Shown: in pieces, positions 1 through 11,467 of the stretch
Layout of the letters: every line of letters begins with the position of its first letter
Position numbering within the stretch: position 1 is the stretch's first letter
Source: Phoma sp. XZ068
Lineage: Eukaryota > Ascomycota > Dothideomycetes > Pleosporales > Didymellaceae
Reading direction: 5' to 3'
DNA length: 64,000 nucleotides
Assembly: GCA_004835665.1 (NCBI GenBank)
Contig: RBKR01000011.1
Span: 930,001 to 994,000, forward strand
Made by a program: the position numbers and the translations under genes
Notes under the pieces: model-generated
Told to the model about the DNA's origin: nothing
Databases searched by the model: none
What the model saw: the letters and a program-made list of their open reading frames with translations, nothing else

Positions 1-1177
1 ATGCACGGTCGAGTCGATCGCCATTCCTGTCTTTGCCTTTGACCGTGACGATTCCGCGGAGGATGTCCTGTTCAAAGTCCTCGTTCATCCACCTCTTGTA
101 CAGGTACCATGTGTCAGCCTTGAGATCCCATGGAAAGTCAGCATGTTCGTTGAAGATTCGAGGCAGTCCTGTCTCTGTCAAGATCCGTGTCTTCCTGACT
201 TTGACCTTGTCCATGTTTAGTTTGATCTCGGCTTTATGAACATGATTGCGTAGATCGTTATACTCTTTGGTGAGCCTACTCTTAACCTTTTCTTGTTCGC
301 ATCGTCTGATACAGTCTTTTAGCGCGTCGATAGCGGTGAGTTCCTGTGGTCGCCTTCGGTCGAGCTGTGCCAGACTGTGCGCTGAAATCGAAGTGTACCA
401 GGCAGGCATGTTGAGTCGAGTTGGGAATGGGTAGGAATGTGCGGCCGAGTGCGTGATTGATGAGTCTGGGGTTTCGAGCGAACGTGACGCTGCATTTAGC
501 GCCTCACGGACAGCACCTGATGCTGACGACTCGGCTGCGTATTGTACACTATCGACCTCCATGGGCGATGACGTACCACTTGCACTGCTTGTCCTTCCCC
601 TGTCCCCAGATTTTCTTCGCGCCTTATCTCGACGTCCCTTTTGCTGGTCTCGCTTTTTGGGTTGTGTTGGCTTGGTGACCTGGCCCTTTGCAGTCACCCT
701 ACGCTGTGTCTTTGGAGAGGTCGGGATAAATTGCCAAGCGGTCTGTGTAGCTGTTATTGCTTGTTCATCCGAAGAATGATATCGAGTCGATGGACTCGCC
801 GGTCCTTCAGCGGCTGGGCTGAACGTATCAGTCTGCTCCACGGGGCTCTCAGTCTCCGAGAGCTCTACAGTCTGCATTGCACTTCCCACAGGTTGCATGG
901 TTGCTTCAGCGTTGACGTCCTTGGACCTCTGAGGTAGCCTAATCCGTGGGGCGTTCTTCCCCATCTCCGCCATCAGCTTTGCGACGGCGCCTGGATCTCG
1001 TCCAGATCTAATCGCATCTTCACGAAGCTTCCTCTCTACTTCACCTGAATGATCACGCGTGTAATGTAGTCTCTCCAGGAAGGCTTGATTAGGCACACCG
1101 GAGCGTTTCTTGGCGGCTTCGAGCAGCCATTGTGGTGATTTTGAGGACGCCTTTGCCTTGTCACCTCGTTCGGCCAT
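1..1177 (-). CDS. Unrecognised protein, N-terminal 392 residues (cut by left edge)
   Basis: Reading the minus strand from the ATG at 1177 (context CACCATGG), one frame stays open to the window edge, so the 3' part is missing. I recognise no domain. The first 80 residues are rich in Lys/Arg/Glu and look helical. Residues about 85-150 are Ser/Thr/Glu/Pro-rich and probably disordered. Residues about 156-195 are strongly basic (contains KKRDQQKGRRDKARRK), a plausible nuclear-localisation or nucleic-acid-binding patch. After about residue 260 the sequence becomes ordered, with Trp/Tyr-rich segments such as MPAWYTSI and DTWYLYKRWMNEDFEQDI. No intron is needed. It is divergent from the Rab gene at 2032. 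The length of the frame and the good start context support a real gene; its function is unknown. Confidence 0.72.
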   Translation of the reverse strand, partial: MAERGDKAKASSKSPQWLLEAAKKRSGVPNQAFLERLHYTRDHSGEVERKLREDAIRSGRDPGAVAKLMAEMGKNAPRIRLPQRSKDVNAEATMQPVGSAMQTVELSETESPVEQTDTFSPAAEGPASPSTRYHSSDEQAITATQTAWQFIPTSPKTQRRVTAKGQVTKPTQPKKRDQQKGRRDKARRKSGDRGRTSSASGTSSPMEVDSVQYAAESSASGAVREALNAASRSLETPDSSITHSAAHSYPFPTRLNMPAWYTSISAHSLAQLDRRRPQELTAIDALKDCIRRCEQEKVKSRLTKEYNDLRNHVHKAEIKLNMDKVKVRKTRILTETGLPRIFNEHADFPWDLKADTWYLYKRWMNEDFEQDILRGIVTVKGKDRNGDRLDRA

Positions 1178-2031
1178 GGTGAGGCACTTTGATATGTTAA
1201 TGTCGTGGCGCAGTAATGCTGGTGATGTATCTTTGTTGTGATGAAGAGAGTCGTGAATGTGACAGTATTGAAATACAGGTGAAGTCGCGCGCTTGGATGA
1301 GGTGAACAGTGGCAGTGAACAGACGGTTCTAAGAAGGTCAAATTAGACCTTCACGTGTTGATGACTGAAGGCGTTGTAGAATCAAAGGCTCGTATGCTGT
1401 GTTCAGGACAAACCTGCTACAATTGCTATTTATCTGTGCGCGATAATTAGTGGAAGTTACCTGAGAGACGTTGAGATGATGTGTTGGGTGTAATTGTTGT
1501 GGCACGCTGTATTTGCCAAAGCGAGCTAGTGGGGTACAAGGCTTGTGATTGGCTGTTGTGGTCCTGGACAAACAGCAGTTGCTCTTGCAAGGCTCTCTCT
1601 TCGAGATGCGTCCAATCTTCACATGCCATAATACTGGTAGTATTGAGTATCGGCCAAAGAGCGCGACGATTCGCAATTCATCGATGGAAGAAATTTCTGT
1701 GGGCGGCGTCGCATGATGATGCCGGTTTCAAGGAAGTATAGGCAAATCTTGACCGCCGCAACAACGCCGTCTGCTGGCGGTCTGATAGTCGACCCTTTGT
1801 AGCTAGGGCATGGATCGTCGCGTGACACGGTGGGAGCCGCGGTTGGCTCGTATCCACCAGTGTCCGCTGGCGTCACAGATAAGCCAAGGCGTACAACAAA
1901 CAGCGGCATCACCATCACGATCCTAGCGTGCTGGACACCGGACCCTGCCCCTCCGGTGCGAGAGAGTCGCTCGCCGCGGACGCTGCTGTTCTTGTTCTCG
2001 ACCAGCAGCCAGCACGACGCCGACATTCAAC
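1178..2031. other. Intergenic region between two divergent genes
   Basis: Presumed divergent promoter region for the unknown gene at 1-1177 and the Rab gene starting at 2032. Short overlapping frames on both strands have no codon-like character. I see no further gene, RNA or repeat. Confidence 0.6.
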
Positions 2032-3079
2032 ATGGGGAGGAATCGCGCTACGTCCATCGCGTCGACGCGGAGTGGTGAAGCGCCCACGCAAGTAGGTATG
2101 GGCGCGCACAGCACCAGAGGACCGCACTGACGATTTGCAGGAGCTGGGGAGCATGTATGACTACCTCGCGAAGACGGTGCTGCTTGGGCCCAGCGGCGCG
2201 GGCAAGTCCGTAGATCCCACGTCGACGGCCGCAGCGCCCTACTGACCAGCGCCCAGATCGTGTCTCCTCCACCGCTTTGTGCGCGACGAATGGCGCGTGC
2301 TGTCCTCGCAGACCATCGGCGTCGAGTTCTCGTCCAAGATCGTCCACATCGCCGACCGCAAGTCGGCCTCGCTCTCGAGCCGCAAGCGCATCAAGCTGCA
2401 GCTGTGGGACACGGCGGGCACAGAGCGCTTTCGCTCCGTCAGCCGCTCCTACTACCGCGGCGCTGCCGGCGCCATTCTGGTCTACGACGTCAGCAGCTGG
2501 CGCAGCTTTGAGCAGCTGCAGACCTTCCTGAACGACGCGCGCGCCCTGGCTGGCCCAGACATCACCATCCTGCTCGCAGGGAACAAGAGCGACGTGGAAG
2601 AAGGGAGCCCACCGCCCGGCGCATACAGCTACGCCAGCACCCCGAGCTCAGACTACGGCCTCCCACCGCCGACGCCCTCGAGCCAGTCGTCGCTCAACCT
2701 GAACCTCAACAACCACTACACCGTTGCACCCGAAGGGAGAGAAGTCTCCCAGGAGGCTGCCTCACGGTGGGCGAGCGCAAACGGCATCCCAGTCGCTGTC
2801 GAGGTCTCTGCGCTGAATGGAGAGAACGTCGAAGAGCTGTTCAACCGCCTGGCGCGCATGATACTGACCAAGATTGAATTGGGCGAGATTGACCCAGATG
2901 ATCCGCAGAGTGGCATACAGTACGGCGACCTGGGGTGGGACGACGGCGCCAGCAGCATTACCAGCGGGCATCCCAACGGCTCAGTCAGATGGCGCGGAGG
3001 GAAAAAGAAGCCCAGGACCGAGTGGGAGGAGGTGTTTAGGTTAAGCGGGGGGACAAGAAGGGGCGGCGGCTGTTGCTGA
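2032..3079 (+). CDS. rab4: Rab4-like small GTPase with low-complexity insert
   Basis: Three exons: 2032-2091, 2141-2205 and 2257-3079 (introns 49 and 51 nt), giving 315 residues. The second intron splits Lys42 of the P-loop, and splicing restores GPSGAGKS (36-43). Other GTPase motifs are WDTAG (DTAG at 93-96), NKSD (151-154) and a G5-like SALNG. The switch and interswitch regions (TIGVEF, ERFRSVSRSYYRGA) and GENVEELF resemble Rab2/Rab4/Rab14, with Rab4 closest. The C-terminus is GGGCC, a double-cysteine geranylgeranylation site. About 45 Pro/Ser/Asn-rich residues are inserted between NKSD and G5, and a 60-residue extension precedes the prenylation site, so the protein is about 100 residues longer than a typical Rab. 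Expected role: endosomal recycling at membranes. The ATG at 2032 was chosen because it splices in frame into the P-loop exon. Confidence 0.9.
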
Positions 3080-3798
3080 TCTTCATACTCATGGGGATGC
3101 TTTCGTTTTGCCTGGAATGCTGTTCATTGTGCATATAGGAGCGAGCGAGTTTCTCTTAATTTAATGTATATTCTGCCTGCCAAATATTCACAGCTTCGAG
3201 AACACTGTCACATGTCAGCCTTGCCGGACCGAGCCTAGCGTGATAGTCCCGATAAGTCAGATAAGCTTCCGTCATGCACGATCGTGGAATGCGGCTCTCC
3301 AACCCTAGAGCACGCGACACAACTAATACCGTTGAATCACTTTCAGAATATACTTCAGCCACTCAATGATCCAGTACGTGCTAGATCGGAACGCAGCAAA
3401 CTCCGGCAACCGTTGAAACTGCGGATGCCTCGGCAGATGCGATTTCCGATCTAACGCCACGCCGATGTCACCGTTCAGGATTCCGCGGGTGTCGCGTGCC
3501 TCGACTGGTTCCTGGCCCTAGTGCCCACGATACGGCCATGGCCTGCGACATTTGCGTCATGTCGGTGTCTTTTCACTGTCCAGATTCACGCCTCTTTTCT
3601 CTTCCTGTTCTGCGCTCTTCTTTCTTCACTCATCCTCTCGTCTCTCTCTGTCCGCCTGTTTAGCGATTATATACCCTTTAGACGTACTTCACTTACAATA
3701 CAACCAAACTGTCGCTCACACGAGTCTTCCAATCGCTGCGCTCCGCCATCCCTTCTTCCCTGCCACTCAAGGGCACCAATACCGCGGCGCTTGCGAAC
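3080..3798. other. Intergenic region with pyrimidine-rich promoter tract
   Basis: Lies between two genes on the + strand. A CT-rich stretch at about 3590-3660 upstream of the ATG at 3799 resembles fungal core-promoter pyrimidine tracts. Nothing else is seen. Confidence 0.5.
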
Positions 3799-5373
3799 AT
3801 GACGTGGCTCAAAAGCATCAATCCTACACCTACCTTCCCAGCGTACACCGGACCTCACAAAGTCGGCTCTATAGACGTGGAGATCCCGACAAGTGACTTG
3901 GACAACCCCAGTGATGAGGCGCCACCTGCCGATCTGCCCACAGTGGCGTTTAGAGTGTTCTACCCATGTAGGCAGGACAGCGAGCAGAAGCCTGTGAGGT
4001 GGATTCCGAGCCCGCAGAGGGAGTACATTGCCGCCTATGCGCGGTTCCTAGGCGCGAACAGCGCATTCGCGGGCATCTTCTCGTGAGTTCACTACATGAA
4101 CAGAAGGCCAGACATGAATGCTAACACAATTAGTCTCTTTCCCCAGCTTCTCCACTACACCTCGATCCCCGTGCACTCGAACGCCGACATCCTCGAACCC
4201 AACACAAAGTCGAAGCGATGGCCAGTGATGATGTTTTCCCACGGCCTGGGTGGCTCACGCAACGCCTACTCACACATCTGCGGCTCGCTCGCCAGCCACG
4301 GAATCGTTGTAGTAGCCCCAGACCACCGTGACGGCAGCGCACCGATCAGCTTCATCCACACTCCAGACGTGAAAGGGAAGCCCAAGGCCGTAGACTACAA
4401 GCGTATTGACCACAAGCCCTCGACCGACGTCTACAATGCCCGCGACGACCAACTCCGCATCCGCCTGTGGGAAATGGGCCTCATCCACGACGCCCTGCTG
4501 AAGATCGACACACGCCAGCGCCTGAGGAACGTCGCCGAGGACGCCACCAAGAACGACGGCAAAGACATGCTCACCATGTTCTCGCACCTCCTCTCCGTCC
4601 ACGAGCCCGGCTCCATCAGCTTCGCCGGCCACTCCTTCGGCGCCGCAACAACCGTCCAGCTCGTAAAATCCGTCTACCACACTCCCACCACCGCCCCAAC
4701 ATCCTACAAACCCCTCTTCACACCGCGCGCAAACTCCCCTCTCAAAACCCAAATCACACCCCACAACCCCATCATCCTCCTCGACCTCTGGACCCTCCCC
4801 ATCCAATCCCCCACCACAGCCTGGCTACGCTCCCAACCCATGCCCTCCTACGCCTCCCCCAGCGGCGGCTCCAACATCCTCGCCATCCTCAGCGAAGGCT
4901 TCTACAAATGGGCCACCAACGCCCACGAAACAGCACGCATCGTCGCACGCCCTTCATCCGCTCCATCCACACCCGGCGCACACATCTTCTACCCCGTCGC
5001 ATCGGCGCATCTCTCGCAGAGCGACTTTGGGATTTTGTTTCCCTGGGCGACGGCCAAGGTTTTTGGTGCCCGCGAGCCGGAGCGCGTGCTTAGACTCAAT
5101 GCGCGTGCTGTGTTGCAGGTGTTGAGGAATAGTGGGGTGGAGGTGAGTAATACGAGTGTTGCGGATTTGGAGTTTGAGGGCGTGGAGGCTGAGAAGAGTA
5201 TTGCGAATGATGATGGGATTTTGAGTACGCGAAAGGATAGGGTGCGGGGGTGGGTTTATATTGGGGATGAGGTGGTGGGGAAGGATCAGGATGAGGCGAA
5301 GGTTGGGATGGGGCCCGGCGAGGCGGTGATGCAGGGGGAGGCGTTTGGGCAGGCTGTTGAGGCTGCGAAGTGA
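3799..5373 (+). CDS. PAF acetylhydrolase-like (group VII phospholipase A2) serine esterase
   Basis: Two exons, 3799-4082 and 4134-5373 (51-nt intron GTGAGT...TTAG), give 507 residues. The fold is alpha/beta hydrolase of the platelet-activating-factor acetylhydrolase isoform II family. The oxyanion region is MMFSHGLGGS. The nucleophile elbow is GHSFG with Ser262. The probable acid is Asp312 in LDLWTLP (compare LDAWMFP in the animal enzyme), and the probable base is His387 in AHLSQSDF. Such enzymes hydrolyse short or oxidised sn-2 acyl chains of phospholipids. No signal peptide or membrane segment is visible, so a cytosolic location is likely. Base composition flips sharply inside the gene: C-rich/G-poor to about 5000, then G-rich/C-poor to the stop. 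Confidence 0.9.
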
Positions 5374-5616
5374 GTGTTTGTACGTATCTGGTTTGGTGTT
5401 TAGCGAGGGCGTTTCGGGCATATAGATCACGGCCGTCATCTATGTTGAATAGCATAGCAAGCAAGCACGAAGAGCATATTTAGAGAAGTAAAAGTTGATA
5501 ATGCATCACACATCAGTTCACTCATAGCTCTACAGACAGCCAAGTATGGCCTCGGCCGAAAACGCTCATATATGCCATCAAACGCCATACCATGCAAACC
5601 TCATCCTACACTACAT

Positions 5617-8263
5617 TCAAAGCCCGGCACCGCCACCAGCCCAAAACATGTCGTTTGGCTGGAACCCAGGATCCTGCTGAGCCGGCGCCGCAGGAGCAGC
5701 CGGAGCCTGTCCGTTCGCCTGCTGATGCTGCAACTGCTGTCTCTGCCTCTCTTCTTCCTGTCGCCGCTGCCGCTGCGCACGGTAGTACAGGAGAAACGCC
5801 AAAGCACCCGTCAGAGCAAGAATGCCGAGAGATTCGAGTATGTCCGAGTCAATGTCATCCCCGTAATAGCCGTCGCCGCCGTCGACGTGGTCTTCATAGT
5901 CGTCTGGCTCGTAGTCGTCCCACCCGGCGAGCTCGGCTTCGAGGAAGGCGCTGAGCCATTCCGCGAGGGAGAAGTCTTTCTTGACGGCTGCGGACTGTTA
6001 GTGTTGTGACAACGAGGTGAAGTGATTGCAACTTACATGGCTCGTCCTGGATGGACTTGATCTTCCCGTTGGTGATGGTGTTCCACCAGCTGCGGAATCT
6101 GAGTTTGTACAGCGCCAGCAGAACCGGTAGATGTGCCTCGCGCGGGTTCGTCTCCAGCGCTAGGTCGTAATGGCGTTTGGCGAGATGGAAATCCTGGTCG
6201 ACGCCTACACCATTTTCATACATCCAGCCCAAGTTCCACATCGACTGTGCGCTTCGCAGAGTCTCGGCGGCAGCTTGGTAGCAGGCTGCTGCCTTCTCTT
6301 GATCCGGAGTTGTTCCAAAGCCTGACAGATAGTAATCGCCCATCTTGACCATGGAGTCGACGTTCTTCTGCTCGGCGGAGCGTGTCCAGTAGATCAAGGC
6401 TAGGACAGCATCGCTGGCAAGACTGGCTTTCTTCTGCATGAAAGGAATGAGAGAGCTCAGGGTGAACCTTGGCTTGACTTGGTCAAGCAAGTATGCTACG
6501 TTGGCTTGTCCGCTCTCGAAGCCTTGCTCGGCAGCCATCATGTAGCGAACAAGAGCCGTTTCAAGATCTCCATTGGCGTAAGCCTCATTTGCCTCAGGGA
6601 AGGATGTCGAGATGAGTTCGGCCTTCTCTGCCACAATCTTGTAGTACGCAGAAGCAACATGGCAGGATTTGTCGCGGCCAACGCCATGGTGTGCGAGCTC
6701 AGCTAGGTAGTAGTACGCCTCGAGATGCCCATGTCGTGCGGCCAAGTCGAAGTACTTCATCGCTGTTGGGACGTCACCCTGATCAAGGAACAAGACACCC
6801 AGACGGACCTGAGCAACGGCAAGATCGTCATCTGCCGCAGCGCCAAACAATTCGGCAGCCTTAACGGGATCTTCTGGTACTCCAAGACCCTTCAGATACA
6901 TGATACCCATCGAGTACTGTGAGAGCGCATCGCCGTGCTCAATGCCGCGGCGGAACCATGTCTTGGCAATATCAAAGCTCTGAGGCATGCCTTCACCACG
7001 AAGGAACATACGACCCAAATACCCAGCTGCTTTCGCCGCCAGTTTTTCAGTCAGCGGAGATACGCCCTGCTTTGTCTTGCCGTTCTTGTCCCAGTACATA
7101 CGAGCAAGCTCCAAGAAACGCTTCTTTGCGGCTGGCAGATCCCTCTTTGAAGTTCTGGCGCCATCGTAATTCAGCTTGGCCAGGTTAAAGCTTGCTCTCG
7201 CGTCGCCTTTTCTGGCTTGGAGGTCCATGTACTCGACCACATCGTCCAGGGAAGAGTAGGCATCCGAGTGGACACTGCCCGTTTTGGCGTTGGGTCCTGA
7301 GCTGCTTGCGCTTGCGCCCTCGCCATAGACCCCGCCCTCCTCATCGGCGATTCTGAACGACTCCCGTGGCATCGAATGTCCTCCTGGTGGTCCAGATCGC
7401 ATGTAGGCAATAGCCTTCTTGGCGACCTCTCGGTAGAAGTGCACAGCTTCGTCGCAGTTTCGAGGTGTCGATATCCCAGATGAATGGCGGTACGCAATCG
7501 TCATTTCCGAGCGCACGTCTCCTCCCTCCGCAGCCAATGTGTGGTATAACATAGCTCTTGCCTGATCTTGCTCCACGGCACCTCCAATACCAGTGGCGTA
7601 CATGAATCCAACCATGTGCTGCGCCGAGGCGTTTCCATCGAGCGTCGCCAGTTGGTGGTATCGTCGGAAGGCTTCGGAGTAATTGCGCGGGTGCGAGTAG
7701 TTGCCGTAGAAGTTCATCTCAGCGAGCGTGAAGATCGCATCTGCGTCCTGCTGCGCGGCTGCATCTTCCAGCAGCTTGACTGCTTGCGACAAAGGCTGAC
7801 TGAGCTTCGTCGGTTGTGGATCGGTCGTGAAGGGTTGGGGTTCGGCGGGTCCGTTCATGAAGAGCAGGAAGAATAGTTCTTTTGCATAGTATGCGCCTGC
7901 GCCCACGATACCGGCATTCTTGTCAAAGTTCCACCAGGGTGCTGCCGCCGGTTTGACTGTGTGGAGCAGCGAAGTCGCCTCTTCAAACGCAACGCGCCCC
8001 TTGCCCTGTGTCTCCTCCTCTTCTGCGGTGCCCCATCTCGACTTCCATGCTGGCTGTTCACCCGACTGTGCCGTTCCTGAAGGCTTGGAGCTCCTGCCCA
8101 GTGGTTTCTGTTGCGCGTACGCGTGGTCACTGCCGCCGTACTGCGCTGATGTAAAAGAGAGGAATGTCGATAATATGACTACGGTACTAGTGGTCAGTCA
8201 GGATGCTATCATGGTGCTCGGGGTGCAAGCTTACCAAACAAGAGCGGCACGAGCCGCTGCCAT
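5617..8263 (-). CDS. hrd3: HRD3/SEL1L-type ERAD ubiquitin-ligase subunit
   Basis: Three exons on the minus strand: 8263-8235, 8186-6037 and 5987-5617 (introns 48 and 49 nt), giving 849 residues, close to yeast Hrd3. Exon 1 encodes the start of a signal peptide (MAAARAALVCTVVILSTF..., cleavage likely after TSAQ). Residues about 130-700 contain many Sel1-like repeats (recurring A..YY.LAE..HHGVG and MGIMYLKGLGV-type units). A single transmembrane segment near residues 776-795 (ILALTGALAFLLYY) is followed by a basic then Gln/Pro-rich cytosolic tail. Family role: the luminal scaffold of the Hrd1 ligase that hands misfolded ER proteins to retrotranslocation and ubiquitination. For the last intron an acceptor 7 nt upstream would shift the frame, so the downstream AG was used. 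The gene is divergent from the MFS gene at 8772. Confidence 0.93.
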
Positions 8264-8771
8264 CGTGGCCTCATCTTGCAGGTGGGAGGGTGTGAATGTG
8301 TGTCAAGGTGAAAATGGTCATTGCGACATTTCACAGATGCAGACACAGGTAGAGAAGTCCGCTACGAGTGTCGTGGGGATATTGTTTGCTTGAGGCCAGC
8401 TTTCATTGACCAGGTCGACCGACTGCGGTTGACGCTAGGCCATCAAGCTCAACGGCCAATCACCGGCTACGTCACTACAGATGCTCAATACCCCAGCATG
8501 TAGTCGCAAGACCTCATTCTCATAGCTTTGAATTTAGTATTCTTACTTGAATCAGAGCCGCTGTGGGATTCTGCCATCATAACATGAAGTAGGCCAGTTC
8601 GAACCAGTTTATCGTTGTCAAACCTCGGTGGCCTTCTACCGCATTTGTCATCGCTGCCGCAAGAACCCGTCGTCATCATCACGAACTTTGCTGCACGGCA
8701 CGCGACATATCCTCAGACAACGCGTCTCAAGGCTGCCAATTGACATTATCTTCCTATTTGGCCTCTGCACA
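8264..8771. other. Divergent promoter region
   Basis: 508 bp between the starts of hrd3 (-) and the MFS transporter (+). No gene, RNA or repeat is seen in it. Confidence 0.55.
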
Positions 8772-10658
8772 ATGCCTATGCAGCGGGACCAATACTATCG
8801 CAGCGTTCGAGAGCGGACGCCGCTCTTGCGTCGAATCACCGAAGAACCGGGAGCCGTGATTCGCGGGTCCATCTCGAGTGCATTGGAAGGCCTTCGACAC
8901 GATGAGGAGGCACCCATCTCTAAAACTCGTGGAGGGTTTATTATAGCGTCGATTGGGCTGCTCATCTTTTTACAAGGTACTTTACTCCGAATGACCATTT
9001 TGCTGTCAAAACTCCGTCAACACTCCGTCAAAATCCACTCACGTAGCCTGTATCTGTACTATAAGTGTATGGAGCATCTGGGACATAGAACTGACCAAAA
9101 CTAGCAACAAACATCTCCATCCTCACCACGACGCAATCTGCAATCGCTGCAGACCTAGATGCTTTTGATAAAGTGACATGGCTCACTTCATCTTACCTGA
9201 TCGCAATGTCGTCCCTCGCGCCTCTAATGGGGCGTTTATCTCAAGTCTTCAGTACAAGACTTTGCATGTTCATCTCAACCGTGGTCATTGCTGTGGGAAC
9301 ACTCATCGTCGCTACGTCGAACACATTCGAGATGTTCATTGTCGGTCGCGTTATCTCAGGAGCGGGTGCCAGCGGCATCTTCATTGTTGCCAGTATCATC
9401 ACCATCCAGATGACAAGTCCAGAACGCCGCGGGCTGTTCATTGGACTTGTGAATACTGGAATGACCGTCGGTGTATCACTTGGCGCCGTTATCGCTGGTG
9501 CACTTGAGTCGAAGATTGGATGGGTGATTTGGCCTTGAAACCGTTCCCCCAGAGCCAAGCTGACAACTCCAGAAACCACTCTTTGGTATCCAGTCCCCTC
9601 TGTGCCTCCTTGCAGGGTTCGGGCTACTCTTATCAATTCCTCCCAATTACACTTCCAAGGGCAATGCTTACGTTCAGTACTCCCTCAAGCAGAAACTTGC
9701 GCGGATCGACTATTCCGGGTCTCTACTTCTGATCGCCACTATCATCCTATTTCTCTTTGGTCTATCAGGCCCGAAGATTCTTCTAGAACCGCTCATACTG
9801 TCTGCATTCGCACTACCGTTGTTTGTACTCAACGAAATATACATCGCGAAGGACCCTGTCATTCCTGTCGCGGTGATGAGATCGCGCGGTACACTGCTCA
9901 CCTGTTTGGCAACCGTAGGCTCCATGATGGCCAGATGGGGAGTCCTCTTCTACACTCCAGTGTATGCTCTGGCTGTCCGCGGCTGGGCTCCTGCAGCCGC
10001 TGGATCTATCCTCATTCCTACCAACGCCGGGTTCGCGGCTGGCGGAATCCTTGCTGGAGTGTTCCATATCAAACGCGAAGGGAGCTTCTACACTCACAGC
10101 GTTATCTCAATGGCTTTGTGGCCCGTAGTCATGTTCGCCATCGCGTTCATATCCACACCGACAAGCTCGTGGGCGTTGTATATGCTGCTGGTATTCTTCA
10201 ACGGCCTCATCACAGGCGCTGCGCTCAACTACACCCTGGTCCATCTCTTGCACCTTACGTTGCCTGAGGTTCATCCCATCATTATCTCCGTGCTTGCAAC
10301 GTTCCGTGGCTTTGCTGGAAGCTTCGGGTCGGCGATCGGAGGGGGCCTTTTCGGGCGTGTTCTGCATCGGTCACTCGTGGACGGATTCGCAAATGCGGGC
10401 TTGAAACACCGTGGTGACCTTGTGAGAAGGTTATTAGGCAGCCCCGCCCTTGTGGGTAGGCTGGAAGGCACTGAAAAGATTGTTGCTGTCGGTGCATACC
10501 AGGACGCTATCAAAGCTCTGTTCTACGCGGCGACAGGTCTGGCTATCATCGTTACGCTGGTCCAAGCTTGCACAGGGTGGACACCGCCAGTGCCAAAGAC
10601 TGAGCTGGAGCCGGAAGAGACCATGGCTGGCGAGGAGGGAGTTATTGGAGGCACGTAA
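8772..10658 (+). CDS. MFS drug:H+ antiporter-type transporter, possibly vacuolar
   Basis: Three exons: 8772-8976, 9105-9523 and 9573-10658 (introns 128 and 49 nt), giving 569 residues. After a hydrophilic N-terminus there are about 14 hydrophobic segments. ATNISILTTTQSAIAADL, in the first helix-loop region, is typical of the DHA2/VBA-like fungal MFS group, and GRVISGAGASG is a motif-C-like stretch. The N-terminal RTPLL in an acidic/basic context resembles a dileucine sorting signal seen in vacuolar fungal transporters, which suggests but does not prove a vacuolar location. The substrate cannot be read from sequence; basic amino acids or toxic compounds are possible. The first splice site was chosen because it rejoins Gln-Ala-Thr-Asn in helix 1. 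Confidence 0.9.
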
Positions 10659-11467
10659 ACAACAGTTGCACGCAGCAGCAATGTACTTCGATGTAATAAC
10701 AGTTTTGTCAAAGCAGTGTCAGGTGTAGCTCACCTGCTCCACACATACCTTTTTGGACTAAGGCGTTAGGAACGTATACATAAATCATTCGCGGGCAGGA
10801 TATCGCGCTTCATTGTACTTCAAAAGCTCCATTCACGATCTTAACGCTGAAGAGTTACACCGTTGTGCAGGCACCCGCAACCCTCACCGTCTTCTTGCTG
10901 CCGACCAGACTTGGCCAATCAGTGCCAAATCTCGCACTCGTCTTCATCCTCACCATCACTTTCTCTGTAAGCTGCCGTCTAGCTCTTCGCATGCTCGTCG
11001 AATGAGGTGTCGTTGCTCCCTAGGAGCCGCGCACGGTGCTTGTTGTTGCTGTTACCTTATATTTGACTCTCCCATCAAGCTCCAAACTCCTCACCTTCCT
11101 CACCTCAACTCCAACATCACTACAGCCGCCGAGCTCGAAGGGCTGGTTACATCTGTGCTGTTGTACGCACGCAGTAGCGTTTCTTACATCTCATCTTGTA
11201 AGTGCCTCTCAGTGTTCACTATTCCTCGCTCTTTCCCTGTTGGTTTGTTTGCCTCACAAGCATGCAGCTTGTCAAGCACACAATCAATTCTACTCCTTGA
11301 TCATCTGTACGACATTCAGCAACGGGTGACTGCAACAGCAGTCTAGCACATCTTACCGCAAGATAAGTCGCACTTCAGCGCACTGTCATCAAGCACTTCT
11401 CCGCTCGGGGCTTTGCTAACCAAACTTCTTAGCTCGACATAAGTTCTACTTACCATCAGCAGCAGCC
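10659..11467. other. Intergenic region and 5' leader of zinc-knuckle gene
   Basis: The first part is the 3' side of the MFS gene. From about 11070 the + strand is pyrimidine-rich (TCC/ACC runs), as in strong fungal promoters and leaders, and a leader intron is visible (separate entry). No other gene is seen. Confidence 0.55.
11198..11432 (+). other. Probable 5'-UTR intron of the zinc-knuckle gene
   Basis: A consensus donor GTAAGTGCC at 11198 pairs with a branch-like GCTAAC at about 11415-11420 and the acceptor CTTCTTAG ending at 11432, 35 nt before the ATG at 11468. The 235-nt length is longer than the coding introns here. Leader introns are common in highly expressed fungal RNA-binding protein genes. 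The inference rests on splice signals only. Confidence 0.5.

Noticed and set aside
4467..5093. Pro/Arg/His-rich frame inside the lipase gene
   Set aside because: Shifted-frame shadow caused by the C-rich composition; it overlaps the catalytic core of the PAF-AH-like enzyme.
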